Shown piece after piece: positions 9,046 through 17,581 of a stretch of DNA of 64,000 nucleotides. The stretch covers positions 62,001 to 126,000 of the forward strand of contig NZ_JOAK01000012.1 in assembly GCF_000720455.1 (NCBI RefSeq). Direction: 5' to 3'. The DNA is from Streptomyces virginiae (GTDB taxonomy: Bacteria; Actinomycetota; Actinomycetes; Streptomycetales; Streptomycetaceae). The position numbers and the translations under genes are program-made. Below the pieces are notes generated by a model, which saw only the letters and a program-made list of their open reading frames with translations, ran no database searches and was not told the origin of the DNA. The stretch's first letter is position 1, and each line of letters begins with the position of its first letter.

Positions 9046-10341
9046 TCAAGCAGGATCTGACTTTTGATCAGATCTCGCACAAGTGTTTTGGGCCGTGAAG
9101 CGAACGGGAAGAGTACGTAGCCCTCGCATGATCAACCCCCCACGCCAGCGCAGCTCTTGGGGCGGAACGGCGAGTTCCAGGTCGGGCAGGCGCGTCAGCA
9201 GGGTCGCCAGCGCGGTCTGTCCTTCGAGCCGGGCCAGCGGCGCGCCCAGGCAGTAGTGGATGCCGTGCCCGTATCCGAGGTGCTGGTTGTCGGCCCTGGA
9301 GAGGTCGAGGGTGTCCGGATCGGCGAACCGCTCGGGGTCCCGGTCGGCGGCCGCGAGGACGACCAGGACCGGATCGCCGGTCTCGACGCGCTCGCCGCCG
9401 AGGGTCAGCGGCTCGGTGGCGAACCGCCACGTCGCCAGCTCCACGGGGCCGTCGTAGCGCAGGAGTTCCTCGATGCCGGTGGCCAGCAGTCCGCTCTCCC
9501 CGGCGGCCAGGGAGCTCTGCAGGCGCTCGCGCTGCACGGGGTTCATGAAGAGGGAGTGGACGCCGTTGCCGATGAGGTTCACGGTCGTCTCGAAGCCGGC
9601 GAAGAGCAGGATGAAGGCCATGGCGGTGGCCTCGCCCTCCGTCAGATGGTCGCCGTGGTCGCTCGCCCGGATCAGGTCGGAGATCAGATCGTCGCCCAGA
9701 TCATCCCTTTTGCGATGGATGAGCTCTCCGAGGTAGGTCCGCATCTGCTTCACCGACCGGGCGACCCCGCCCCGCGGGCCGCCGCCGTGGCGGATCATCA
9801 TCCCGGCCCAGTCGCGGAAGTCGTCCTGGTCCTCGCGCGGTACCCCGAGCATCTCGCAGATGGCGTAGATGGGGAGCGGGAACGCGAACTCGTGGATGAG
9901 GTCCGCCTCCCCCCTCTCCGCGAACCCGTCGATCAGGTGATCGGTGAGCGCCTGCACCCGCGGTGCGAACTCGGCGACCCTGCGCGGGGTGAACGCCTTC
10001 GACACCAGGCGCCGCAGCCGGGTGTGGTCCGGCGGGTCGATGTTCAGCAGATGCGTCATCAGCTCCGCCTTGCGCTCCCCCGGGATCCCGGTCTTGCCCT
10101 TGGCGTGCGCGGGCTCCGCGTGGTGCGCAGGATTCTTGCTGAGCCGCTGGTCGGCGAGGGCCTGACGGGCGTCCGCGTAGCGGGTGACGAGCCAGGCCTC
10201 GACCCCGCTGGGGAGCTTCGTGCGGTGCACCGGGGAGTGCTCGCGCAGCCATGCGTAGGCCGGATAGGGGTCGGTCGCGAACTCCCACGTGAAGAGTTCG
10301 GGCGCCGCGCCGCCGGAGGGAGTGGACGACTGATCGTGCAT
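9046..10341 (-). CDS. Cytochrome P450 (CYP107-like)
   Basis: Soluble class I P450 monooxygenase, 431 aa. Visible motifs are the I-helix oxygen-activation motif FAGFETTVN, the K-helix ExxR in EELLRYDGPVELATWR, and the heme-binding loop YGHGIHYCLGAPLARLEG with its Cys ligand. HLLNIDPPDHTRLRRLVSKAFTPR (B'-C region) is typical of the CYP105/107 clans. No ferredoxin or biosynthetic gene cluster is adjacent, so electron partners and substrate are unknown. It is divergent from the flavohemoprotein, sharing a ~145-bp promoter region that holds the palindrome at 10430-10446. The C-terminal tail (CARSDQKSDPA) extends past the usual end. Confidence 0.9.
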   Translation of the reverse strand: MHDQSSTPSGGAAPELFTWEFATDPYPAYAWLREHSPVHRTKLPSGVEAWLVTRYADARQALADQRLSKNPAHHAEPAHAKGKTGIPGERKAELMTHLLNIDPPDHTRLRRLVSKAFTPRRVAEFAPRVQALTDHLIDGFAERGEADLIHEFAFPLPIYAICEMLGVPREDQDDFRDWAGMMIRHGGGPRGGVARSVKQMRTYLGELIHRKRDDLGDDLISDLIRASDHGDHLTEGEATAMAFILLFAGFETTVNLIGNGVHSLFMNPVQRERLQSSLAAGESGLLATGIEELLRYDGPVELATWRFATEPLTLGGERVETGDPVLVVLAAADRDPERFADPDTLDLSRADNQHLGYGHGIHYCLGAPLARLEGQTALATLLTRLPDLELAVPPQELRWRGGLIMRGLRTLPVRFTAQNTCARSDQKSDPA

Positions 10342-10429
10342 GTCCCCGACAGTAGCCGCCGCGTACGGGCGGACCGGCGCGGGCCGCGGCCCGCCGGCCG
10401 GTCATCCCATATGACTGCTTCGTCGGGGC

Positions 10430-10446
10430 TGTCCGTAGATCGGACA
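10430..10446. promoter_or_regulatory. Palindrome TGTCCG-N5-CGGACA next to a TTGACC -35 box
   Basis: Perfect 6-bp arms around TAGAT. It ends 4 bp before TTGACC (10451-10456), with a TACTTT -10-like hexamer at 10476-10481. The site is placed to regulate the flavohemoprotein gene, and possibly the divergent P450. The cognate regulator is unknown. Confidence 0.45.
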
Positions 10447-10488
10447 ACGCTTGACCTCGCCCCGTCCGGCACTTCTACTTTCGGTCGT

Positions 10489-11709
10489 GTGGATGTGAGG
10501 ATCTTGAAAAGCAGTTTCGCGGTGGTGGAGAGACGGGCCGAGCACGCGGTCAAGTTCTTCTATTCGCACCTCTTCTGGCACAACCCCGGAGTCCGTGACC
10601 TCTTCCCGGTCTCCTCCGAGGACATGGAACGCCAGCGGGACCGGCTCTTCGCCGCGCTCACCCACGTCATCTCCCGCCTCGACGGCGACGACGAGACCCT
10701 CGGCCCCTACCTGCGCGACCTGGGGCGCGACCACCGCAAGTTCCTGGTCCGCCCCGAGCACTACGCGGTCGTCGGCTCCAGCATGCTCGCCGCGCTCGCC
10801 GAGACCTCCGGCGAAGCCTGGACCCCGCAGGTGGAGAAGGCCTGGACCGAGGCCTACCAGGTGATCGCCGACGCCATGCTCGCCGGGGCCGACGCGAGCG
10901 AGGACCCGCCGTGGTGGGACGCGGAGGTCGTGCGCCACCTCCAGTACGGGCAGGACATCGGCGTGCTCACCCTGCGGCCGCACGCCCCCTTCCCCTATCT
11001 CCCCGGCCAGTACGCGAGCGTGAGCAGCGACCGGGTCCCCCGGACCTGGCGCACCTACTCCATCGGCAACGCCCCCCGCCCCGACGGCACCGTCGACCTG
11101 CACGTCAGCCGGATCGACCACGGGCGGCTCAGCACCGCCCTGGTCCGCGAGACCCGGCCGGGCGAGGTCCTGCGACTCGGCGCCGCCGGCGGGCAGCTGA
11201 CCTTCCGCCGCTCCGACCGGCCGGTCAGCCTGATCGCCGCCGGCACCGGCTGGGCCCCGATCCGGGCCATGCTGGAGGAGCTCGCGGACCGGCCCCCCGA
11301 TCAGGACGTACGGCTCTTCGTGGTGGCCCGGGACTGCGCGCACCTCTACGACCGGCCGCTCATCGACGCGTACGGCTCCTCCTGCGGCTGGCTCGACGTC
11401 ACCTACATCACGCCCGCCCCCGGCCGGCACCGCAACGAGGCCACCGAGCGGCTCGCGACCGCCCTGAGCAACCGGGGCCTGTGGCCCGACCAGGACGTCT
11501 ACCTCAGCGGGCCGGCGCAGTTCATCGACGACACCGCGCGGCTCCTGGAGGACCTCGGCGCCCGCCCCGGCCGCCTCTTCCACGACTCCGTACCCGCCGC
11601 CGCCGAGCACGGGCAGGGCGGCCGCCCGCTGGGCTTCGCCGAGTGGCTCCTGAACCGCCCGGCCCCGCACTGGCACAACCCCTCGGCCCGCGCCCCGAGG
11701 GAGCACTGA
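10489..11709 (+). CDS. Flavohemoprotein-like globin + FAD/NAD(P)H reductase
   Basis: A globin domain fused to a ferredoxin-NADP reductase-like module, the architecture of flavohemoglobins that detoxify nitric oxide with O2 and NAD(P)H. Globin covers about residues 1-135 (ILKSSFAVVERRAEHAVKFFYSHLF; likely proximal His82 in RDHRKFLVRPEHYAVVG). The FAD domain follows with PGQYASVSS and RTWRTYSIGNAP. The NAD domain contains IAAGTGWAPIRAMLEE and ends with YLSGPAQFIDDT. I chose the GTG at 10489 because a plausible -10 (TACTTT) ends 7 nt before it and there is no ribosome site, which suggests a leaderless mRNA. ATG 10411 would lie upstream of the promoter. The 3' end is only 3 bp from the convergent mazG. 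Confidence 0.82.
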   Translation: MDVRILKSSFAVVERRAEHAVKFFYSHLFWHNPGVRDLFPVSSEDMERQRDRLFAALTHVISRLDGDDETLGPYLRDLGRDHRKFLVRPEHYAVVGSSMLAALAETSGEAWTPQVEKAWTEAYQVIADAMLAGADASEDPPWWDAEVVRHLQYGQDIGVLTLRPHAPFPYLPGQYASVSSDRVPRTWRTYSIGNAPRPDGTVDLHVSRIDHGRLSTALVRETRPGEVLRLGAAGGQLTFRRSDRPVSLIAAGTGWAPIRAMLEELADRPPDQDVRLFVVARDCAHLYDRPLIDAYGSSCGWLDVTYITPAPGRHRNEATERLATALSNRGLWPDQDVYLSGPAQFIDDTARLLEDLGARPGRLFHDSVPAAAEHGQGGRPLGFAEWLLNRPAPHWHNPSARAPREH

Positions 11710-11712
11710 CGG

Positions 11713-12765
11713 CTACTGGGGGATCGCCGCGACGCCCTCGGCCGCGCGGATCGCGTCGCGGTAGACGCGGGCCGCCGCGCGCAGCGCGGTCTCGGGGTCG
11801 ACCCCCTCCGCCTCGGCGCGCGCCGCCAGTCGCAGCAGCTCGTAGCCGATGCCGTCGCCGCGGGGCAGCTCCACGGCCACCCCGCCCGTACGGGCCCGGC
11901 CCGCGAGCTTGGCCGCGAGCGCCAGTCCCGGCTGGCCCACCGGGATCCCGTCGGTGACCGACTCCCGCTGCTTCTCGACCGCCTTGGTGCGCTGCCAGTG
12001 CGCGTGGACGTCCTCCGGGGTCTCGGCCTCCGCGTCGCCGAAGACGTGCGGGTGCCGGTGGATCAGCTTCTGCACGAGGGCCCCGGCCACGTCGTCGATG
12101 GAGAAGGCCCCGAGGCCCTCCCCGTCGGCGTCACCGTCCTCGTCGCCCTCGCCCTCGTCCTCGCCGCCGGGGATCCCCTCCTCGGCGATCCGGGCGTGGA
12201 AGACCACCTGGAGCAGGACGTCGCCGAGCTCCTCGCGCAGTTCCTCCCGGTCGCCGTCCTCGATCGCCTCGACGAGCTCGTACGCCTCCTCGATCGCGTA
12301 CTTGGCCAGACCCCGGTGGGTCTGGCGGGAGGTCCACGGGCACTCGCGGCGGACCCGGTCCATCACCTGGACCAGGTCGAGCAGGCGCGCGCCCGGCAGG
12401 TCGTACGAGCCGGGCAGCAGTTCCAGGTCGGGCATGGAGACCCGGCCGGAGCCGGCCAGCCGGGCCAGCCCGTCGGTGAGCCGCTGGTCGCCCTCCCCGG
12501 CCGGGAGCACCACGACCGTACGGCCGCCCGCGCAGGCCTCGACCAGCTCGTGCGCGTCCGGGACCGCGTGCTCGACCTCGACGCCCGCCTCCCGCAGGTA
12601 CGGCAGCTGCGGGTGCCCGGGGTCGGCGCACAGCACCCGGTCCGCGGCGTGCAGGGTCTGCCACGCCGGCCAGGACAGCACCCCGGGTGCGACCCGGTGG
12701 CTGGTGGTCAGCAGGACGATACGGCCGGTGGGCTCGGCGGCGGTGGGCTGGGAGTGCTCGGTCAC
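11713..12765 (-). CDS. mazG: MazG-family nucleoside triphosphate pyrophosphohydrolase with degenerate N-terminal domain
   Basis: House-cleaning enzyme that hydrolyses non-canonical NTPs to NMP and PPi. The MazG fold occupies about residues 130-300: LLDLVQVMDRVRRECPWTSRQTHRGLAKYAIEEAYELVEAIE, then the metal-binding ELREELGDVLLQVVFHA, then DVAGALVQKLIHRHPHVFGD. An acidic insert of Glu/Asp/Gly repeats separates the halves. The first ~120 residues (GRIVLLTTSHRVAPGVLSWPAW, VVVLPAGEGDQRLTDGLARL) resemble a worn-down tetrapyrrole (SAM) methylase domain, as in YabN-type fusions; that is inference. Start is ATG 12765. It is convergent with the flavohemoprotein and lies downstream of the SurA-like lipoprotein gene. 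Confidence 0.9.
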   Translation of the reverse strand: MTEHSQPTAAEPTGRIVLLTTSHRVAPGVLSWPAWQTLHAADRVLCADPGHPQLPYLREAGVEVEHAVPDAHELVEACAGGRTVVVLPAGEGDQRLTDGLARLAGSGRVSMPDLELLPGSYDLPGARLLDLVQVMDRVRRECPWTSRQTHRGLAKYAIEEAYELVEAIEDGDREELREELGDVLLQVVFHARIAEEGIPGGEDEGEGDEDGDADGEGLGAFSIDDVAGALVQKLIHRHPHVFGDAEAETPEDVHAHWQRTKAVEKQRESVTDGIPVGQPGLALAAKLAGRARTGGVAVELPRGDGIGYELLRLAARAEAEGVDPETALRAAARVYRDAIRAAEGVAAIPQ

Positions 12766-12793
12766 CCTCCGAACCTACCCCCGCCGCGGGACG

Positions 12794-13414
12794 TCAGGCT
12801 CCGGCGGGTGCCTGCTCGGGGCGCGTACGCTGGGTGATCCAGGGGGTCTCCACCGGGCCGAGTCCGACCTGCTGGGCGTCCCAGGCCCCGTAGCGCGGGT
12901 TGACCTCGATGTGGAGGGCCTGCGACGCCTTGGCGAGCGGCTCGATGATCTTGTCCTCGCCGTAGCGCTCGCTCAGCTTGCCGAGCAGCAGCTGGAAGCG
13001 CACCTCCTCGTCGATCTGCCCGGCGGCGAGCGGGACGCGGCCCTGAAGGGCCGCCTGCTCCAGCGCCGCCGCGCCCTTGCCGCCCTCCTGGGCCCGGCGG
13101 GCGTCCTCGATCTCCTTGGTCGTGACCGAGATGCCCGCGTCCTTCGCGGCCCGCTCCAGCACCCGGAGCTGGATCATCTTGCCGAGCTTGATCCGTTCCA
13201 GCTGCGGGGTGTTGGAGATGAGCGTCGCCGCGTGCTCGGAGCGGTTCTGTGCGGCGCGGACGTCGCCCACCTGGGCCTGGAGCGAGGAGGTGGTGATCCG
13301 TTCACCGCCGACGACGGCCGCGGTGCCGGGCCGGGTCTCGCCCGAGCAGGCGGACAGCAGGGGCGCCGCCACGAGCAGGGCGGCGGAGACGGAGAGCGCA
13401 GTGCGACGGTGCAA
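12794..13414 (-). CDS. SurA N-terminal domain lipoprotein
   Basis: 206-aa predicted lipoprotein with a SurA/PpiD-like N-terminal chaperone domain, probably acting on exported proteins outside the membrane. The TTG at 13414 (encoding LHRRTALSVSAA) is the only start that gives a signal peptide directly after a GGAGG site at 5-nt spacing. The lipobox is LLSAC with Cys23. The mature part has GTAAVVGGERITTSSLQAQV (SurA_N start), helical segments and a conserved RYGAWDAQQVGL near the end. There is no complete rotamase domain. It is 29 bp upstream of mazG on the same strand. Confidence 0.8.
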   Translation of the reverse strand: MHRRTALSVSAALLVAAPLLSACSGETRPGTAAVVGGERITTSSLQAQVGDVRAAQNRSEHAATLISNTPQLERIKLGKMIQLRVLERAAKDAGISVTTKEIEDARRAQEGGKGAAALEQAALQGRVPLAAGQIDEEVRFQLLLGKLSERYGEDKIIEPLAKASQALHIEVNPRYGAWDAQQVGLGPVETPWITQRTRPEQAPAGA

Positions 13415-13607
13415 AGGAGCCTCCAGGGCCGGGAGATTGTGCGTCAATGCACAAGGGCCGTGCGGTGATCGATGGTATGCAGTAAGGGTGGCCCGGGCCA
13501 CCGGTTCGACCAACGATTCGCGGGGTGTCCGGGGTACGTGTCTGTTCGTGTCGCGGCCACTCCGCGGCCACTCCCGCGTCCCGCGGTGCTGCCAGGGTCG
13601 GCCCACC

Positions 13608-15959
13608 ATGTCGACACCGCACCGCTCGCCGCGCCGCCGCAGTCTGTCCGGTTCGGCGCTCGCCGCCCTGCTCACGGCGGTGGCCGTGTGCGCCGGGGAC
13701 GCCGCCGCCCGGGTCTTCCCGTACGGATCGCGCCACCGCAGCGTCAACGACCTCGGCAATCAGTTCGTACCCTTCCACGCGCACCTGTGGGACCTCCTGC
13801 ACGGCCGTGCCCGGGGCGGACTGCTGTTCAACTGGCAGTCCGGATACGGCACGAGCTTCCTGCCCGACCTCGGCACCTACCTGACCAGCCCGCTGTCGGC
13901 CCTCGTCGCCCTCTTCCCGCGCGCCGACATCGACCTGGCCGTGTACGTCGTCACCGTGCTGAAGACGGCGGCCGCGGCGGCGGCCATGGCCTGGCTGCTG
14001 CGCACCCTCCACCGGGGGCCGTGGTGGGCGGCCGGGCTGCTCGGCGCCTCGTACGCGCTGTGCGGCTGGTCGGTGATCGAGGCCTCCTACAACCCGATGT
14101 GGCTGGACGGGCTGATCGCCTTCCCCCTCCTGTGCCTCACCGGTGAATGGGCCCTGCGCGGGCGGCGGGTGCTGCTCGCGCCGCCGGTCGTCGCCGTCTG
14201 CTGGACGGCGAACTTCTACACCGCCTACATGGCGACGCTCGGCGCCGCGCTGGTGGTGCTGGTACGGGTGGTGCTGACCCGGGACGGCGTCCGGATCCGG
14301 ATCGCGGTGATCGCGCGGGCGGCCGGGACCACCCTGCTGGGCATCGCGCTGGCGGCGCCCGTCCTGCTCCCGCTGTTCCTCAGCTCGGGCCAGGCCTACC
14401 CGGGGTGGGTCAAGGAGTTCCGGCCGGTGTCCTGGGCGGACCTCTTCGCGCGGATGCTGCCGGGCACCTACTCCTTCTCCTCCCCCGCCGTCTTCGTCGC
14501 CACCGGCACCCTGCTGCTGGTGGCCGCGCTGCCCTTCCACCGGTCGGCGCCGCCGCGCGACCGGCTGTGGTGGACGGCGCTGACGGCGGCGGTCGCGCTG
14601 TCCCTGCAGTGGGCGCCGACCCATCTGGCCTGGCACCTGTTCGCCACTCCGAACGGCAGCCCGTACCGGCAGACCTTCGTCCTGGCCGGGATCGCCGTCA
14701 TCGCCGCCTGGAGCGCCCTGGAACATGGCCTGCCGCGGTCGCCGGCGCTGGCCGCGGGGGCGGGGCTGCTGACGGCCGCCGCGCTGTGGGCGCGCGGGAG
14801 CACGCTGACGACGGCATGGGGATACGCGCTGTTCGCGGGCGGCCTTGCGGCGGCGGCCGGAGCCTGGTGGGCGCTGCGCCACCGCCGCCTGGTCCTCCCG
14901 GCGGCCGGGCTGCTGGCCCTGGTCCTGCTCGCACAGGCGGCGGCGACCACCGCCTTCGGCCACAAGGGCAAACTGGGCGGCCTCGACGACTACCCGTCCT
15001 GGGGACAGGACCACACCTCGCGCGCCCGGGCCCTGGCGGCCGCCGAGGGCTGGCCGACGTACCGCACCGACCCGAGCCGGCCCGCCCTGTCGGGCAACGA
15101 CCCGCTGCTGCTGGGCGGCGAGGGCGGCTCGTACTACAGCAGCCACACGCCCGAGGTGTTCACACGGACGATGGTCGCGCTCGGCGCCGGCTGGACCTCG
15201 CGCGGCCGCAACGTCCAGAGCATCGACAACCCGGTGACGGACGCCGTCTTCGCGGTCGGCGCGCGCCTGCGGCCGGACGGCACGGTGCTGCGCGCCGAGG
15301 TGCCCCCGCTGGTGACGACCCGCCCGCCCGGCGCGTCCCTCTCCTACGGCGACTCGCCCTTCGCCAACCAGGAACTGCTGCTGGGCGCCCGCGTGTACGA
15401 GGACCCGCTCTCGCCCGGGATCTGCCGCGCGGGCACCGAGGCCTACCTGTGGGCGCCGGAGTACAACGCCACGGCCCGCCTCGCCGACGGCCCGGCCTTC
15501 CGCCTGAACGGCAACGCCCCCCGCAACCGGGCGGCCCTCCAGCCGATGGGCGTCTCCCGCGGCGCTTCCTCGGCGCTGGTCTTCGACGCCGCCCCGCCCG
15601 CGCGCTGGACCCTGTCGTGCCTGGACCGCACCCGCCTCGACGCGGCGGTGGCCGCCCTGCGGGCCACGGCCGCGACCTCGGTCCGGGTCGGCTCCTCGGG
15701 CGTGCGGGCCGTGCTGCCCGCGGGCAGCACGGGCACGGCGGTCCTCTCCGTCCCCGCGATCACCGGCTGGACCTGCAACGACCGCCCCGCCGCGGCCCAC
15801 CTGGGGCTGGTCGCGGTCCCGCTGGCCCCCGGCACCACGCGGGTCGCCTGCTCCTTCCGCCCGCCGGGGCTGGTGCCCGGCCTGGCGGTCGCGGCGGTGG
15901 CCCTGACGCTCCTGACGGTCACCGCCGTCAGGAACCGCGGCGCCCGCCGCCGGGCCTAG
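13608..15959 (+). CDS. YfhO-family large membrane protein
   Basis: 783-aa polytopic membrane protein. YfhO-like proteins are linked to glycosylation of envelope polymers such as lipoteichoic acid and have a GT-C-like fold, but the substrate here is unknown. About 12-13 hydrophobic helices lie in residues 15-510. A conserved extracytoplasmic loop after the first helix reads YGSRHRSVNDLGNQFVPFHAHLWDLL, followed by WQSGYGTSFLPDLGTYLTSPLS. Residues ~520-750 form a soluble extracytoplasmic domain (HTPEVFTRTMVALGAGWTSRGRNVQ), and a last helix is near 755-775. ATG 13608 is chosen on the basis of the typical N-terminus; the ribosome site is weak. The gene is divergent from the lipoprotein gene and convergent with the kinase, with a 38-bp gap. 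Confidence 0.82.
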   Translation: MSTPHRSPRRRSLSGSALAALLTAVAVCAGDAAARVFPYGSRHRSVNDLGNQFVPFHAHLWDLLHGRARGGLLFNWQSGYGTSFLPDLGTYLTSPLSALVALFPRADIDLAVYVVTVLKTAAAAAAMAWLLRTLHRGPWWAAGLLGASYALCGWSVIEASYNPMWLDGLIAFPLLCLTGEWALRGRRVLLAPPVVAVCWTANFYTAYMATLGAALVVLVRVVLTRDGVRIRIAVIARAAGTTLLGIALAAPVLLPLFLSSGQAYPGWVKEFRPVSWADLFARMLPGTYSFSSPAVFVATGTLLLVAALPFHRSAPPRDRLWWTALTAAVALSLQWAPTHLAWHLFATPNGSPYRQTFVLAGIAVIAAWSALEHGLPRSPALAAGAGLLTAAALWARGSTLTTAWGYALFAGGLAAAAGAWWALRHRRLVLPAAGLLALVLLAQAAATTAFGHKGKLGGLDDYPSWGQDHTSRARALAAAEGWPTYRTDPSRPALSGNDPLLLGGEGGSYYSSHTPEVFTRTMVALGAGWTSRGRNVQSIDNPVTDAVFAVGARLRPDGTVLRAEVPPLVTTRPPGASLSYGDSPFANQELLLGARVYEDPLSPGICRAGTEAYLWAPEYNATARLADGPAFRLNGNAPRNRAALQPMGVSRGASSALVFDAAPPARWTLSCLDRTRLDAAVAALRATAATSVRVGSSGVRAVLPAGSTGTAVLSVPAITGWTCNDRPAAAHLGLVAVPLAPGTTRVACSFRPPGLVPGLAVAAVALTLLTVTAVRNRGARRRA

Positions 15960-15963
15960 AGGG

Positions 15964-16013
15964 CCCGGCTCGGCGGACCCGGCTCAGCGGACCCGGCTCA
16001 GCGGACCTGGCTC
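15964..16013. repeat. 14-bp tandem repeat across the kinase stop codon
   Basis: Three full units of CCCGGCTCrGCGGA (15964-15977, 15978-15991, 15992-16005) plus a partial fourth. The array spans the convergent gap and the last codons of the kinase, including its stop at 15998-16000. Confidence 0.8.
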
Positions 16014-17581
16014 AGCCACTGCAGGGTGCGGCGTATCTCCGACGGGAAGGGGTGGGTCGGGCCGTGCAGCCGCTCCGCGTCGAACAGCAGCCGGGCCAGG
16101 TTGTCGTGGGCCGCCGGGCGGTCTCCGAGGGAGAGCAGCAGGTGCGCGATCCGGCGGCGGATCTCCAGCGGCAGGGCCTGGTCCGGGTTGGCGTAGCGGT
16201 TCTCGAAATACGGGAGCAGCGAGCGGTACTCCGCCAGGGCGGCGGCCGGCTCGCCGAGCTGCTCCAGGCACTGCGCCGCGTCGTAGCGGAACCGCAGGGA
16301 CTGGGGGTCGCCGACCGGGAACTCCTCCGCGAGGCGGCGCAGTTCGGGCAGGGCCCGGCGGTACTGCCCGTCGTCCATCAGCGTGGCCGCGTACTGCTTG
16401 CGCAGGGAGCGGACCACCGATGAGTGCTCGCCGTGCTCGGCGGCCGCCGCCGGAAGGATGCCGCCGAGGATGTCCACGGCCTGCGTGAGCCGGCCCTGGT
16501 CCAGGAGCGTGCGGGCCTGGTCCACGGCGCCCGGGATGTCGGGCTTCTGCGGCACCGGCACCGGAGCGGGGGTCCGCGTGGGCGTCGGCGCGGACGTGGG
16601 CGGCACGGGGGTGCCCGTCGGCGTGGACGTCGGCGGGGTGGTCGGCCGCGGCGGGATCACCGCGGCCCGGTCCGGCCAGGGGGCCTGGGGACGGACGAAG
16701 GGCCGGGTCGGGTCGAGCGGACGGACCGGGCCGCGGCCGTCGCGGGCCGGCAGCAGCGGGGCGAGGGCCTCGTAGACCTCCTGCGCCGAGGACGGCCGGT
16801 CCTGCGGGTCCTTGGCGAGGAGGCGCATCAGGAGAGCCTCCAGCTCCTGCGGGACCTCCGGGCGCTGCGGGCGGACCGGGACCGGGGCCTCGTACAGGTG
16901 GCGGTGGAGCACGCCCAGGGCGGTGGACCCGGCGAAGGGGACGTTGCCGCTGAGCAGTTCGTACAGCAGCACGCCGAGCGCGTACAGGTCGGTGTACGGG
17001 CCCACCGCGCCGCTCATCGCCTGCTCGGGCGCCATGTACGCGGGGCTGCCGATCGGCGTGCCGGTGCTGGTGAGGCGGGTGGTGTCGGTGTCCATCACCG
17101 AGGCCACGCCGAGGTCGAGGACCAGGACGGTGCCGTCCGGGCGGACCATCACGTTGCGGGGCTTCAGGTCGCGGTGGACGATCGGCACCGCGTGCACGGC
17201 CGACAGCACCGAGCACAGCTGCGCGACGACCGCGACCGCCCACTGCCACGGATAGGGGCCGTGCGCGGCGAGGTGGTCGGCGAGGTCGGAGCCCTCGACG
17301 TAGCCCATGACGAGGAACAGCTCGTCGCCGTCGCTGCCCGCGTCGTGGACGGTGACCAGGCCGGGATGGTCGACCTGCGCCGTGACCCGGCATTCGCGCA
17401 CGAAACGGCGGCGCAGCTCCTCGGCGACCGTGCCGGGGCCGGCGACCTTGTCGGGGCGCAGCAGCTTGACGGCGACCCGCCGGTCCAGGCGGCGGTCGTA
17501 GGCGGTCCAGACCTGGCCCATGCCGCCCTGTCCGAGGATGCTCGCCAGCTGGTAGCGGTCTCCGATGAGGCGTTCGGTCAC
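15998..17581 (-). CDS. Cytosolic serine/threonine protein kinase with C-terminal TPR-like repeats
   Basis: Hanks-type kinase of 527 aa without a transmembrane helix. The kinase domain covers residues 8-265: glycine loop GQGGMGQVW (17-25), ATP lysine Lys39 in VAVKLL, catalytic HRD at 136-138 (HRDLKPRN), metal-binding DLG (156-158) in place of DFG, and APE at 184-186. A Pro/Thr-rich linker follows (about 270-345, PTTPPTSTPTGTPVPPTSAPTPT). The C-terminal ~180 residues are helical TPR-like repeats (LLDQGRLTQAVDILGGILPAAAAEHGEHSSVVRSLRKQYA), suited to protein binding. The GTG start overlaps the TGA of the upstream membrane protein gene (17578-17581), so the two are translationally coupled and probably act together. 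Confidence 0.93.
   Translation of the reverse strand: MTERLIGDRYQLASILGQGGMGQVWTAYDRRLDRRVAVKLLRPDKVAGPGTVAEELRRRFVRECRVTAQVDHPGLVTVHDAGSDGDELFLVMGYVEGSDLADHLAAHGPYPWQWAVAVVAQLCSVLSAVHAVPIVHRDLKPRNVMVRPDGTVLVLDLGVASVMDTDTTRLTSTGTPIGSPAYMAPEQAMSGAVGPYTDLYALGVLLYELLSGNVPFAGSTALGVLHRHLYEAPVPVRPQRPEVPQELEALLMRLLAKDPQDRPSSAQEVYEALAPLLPARDGRGPVRPLDPTRPFVRPQAPWPDRAAVIPPRPTTPPTSTPTGTPVPPTSAPTPTRTPAPVPVPQKPDIPGAVDQARTLLDQGRLTQAVDILGGILPAAAAEHGEHSSVVRSLRKQYAATLMDDGQYRRALPELRRLAEEFPVGDPQSLRFRYDAAQCLEQLGEPAAALAEYRSLLPYFENRYANPDQALPLEIRRRIAHLLLSLGDRPAAHDNLARLLFDAERLHGPTHPFPSEIRRTLQWLSQVR

Noticed and set aside
9046-11709. Secondary-metabolite cluster around the P450
   Set aside because: Neighbours are rpf, flavohemoprotein and mazG; there are no synthase, tailoring or resistance genes.
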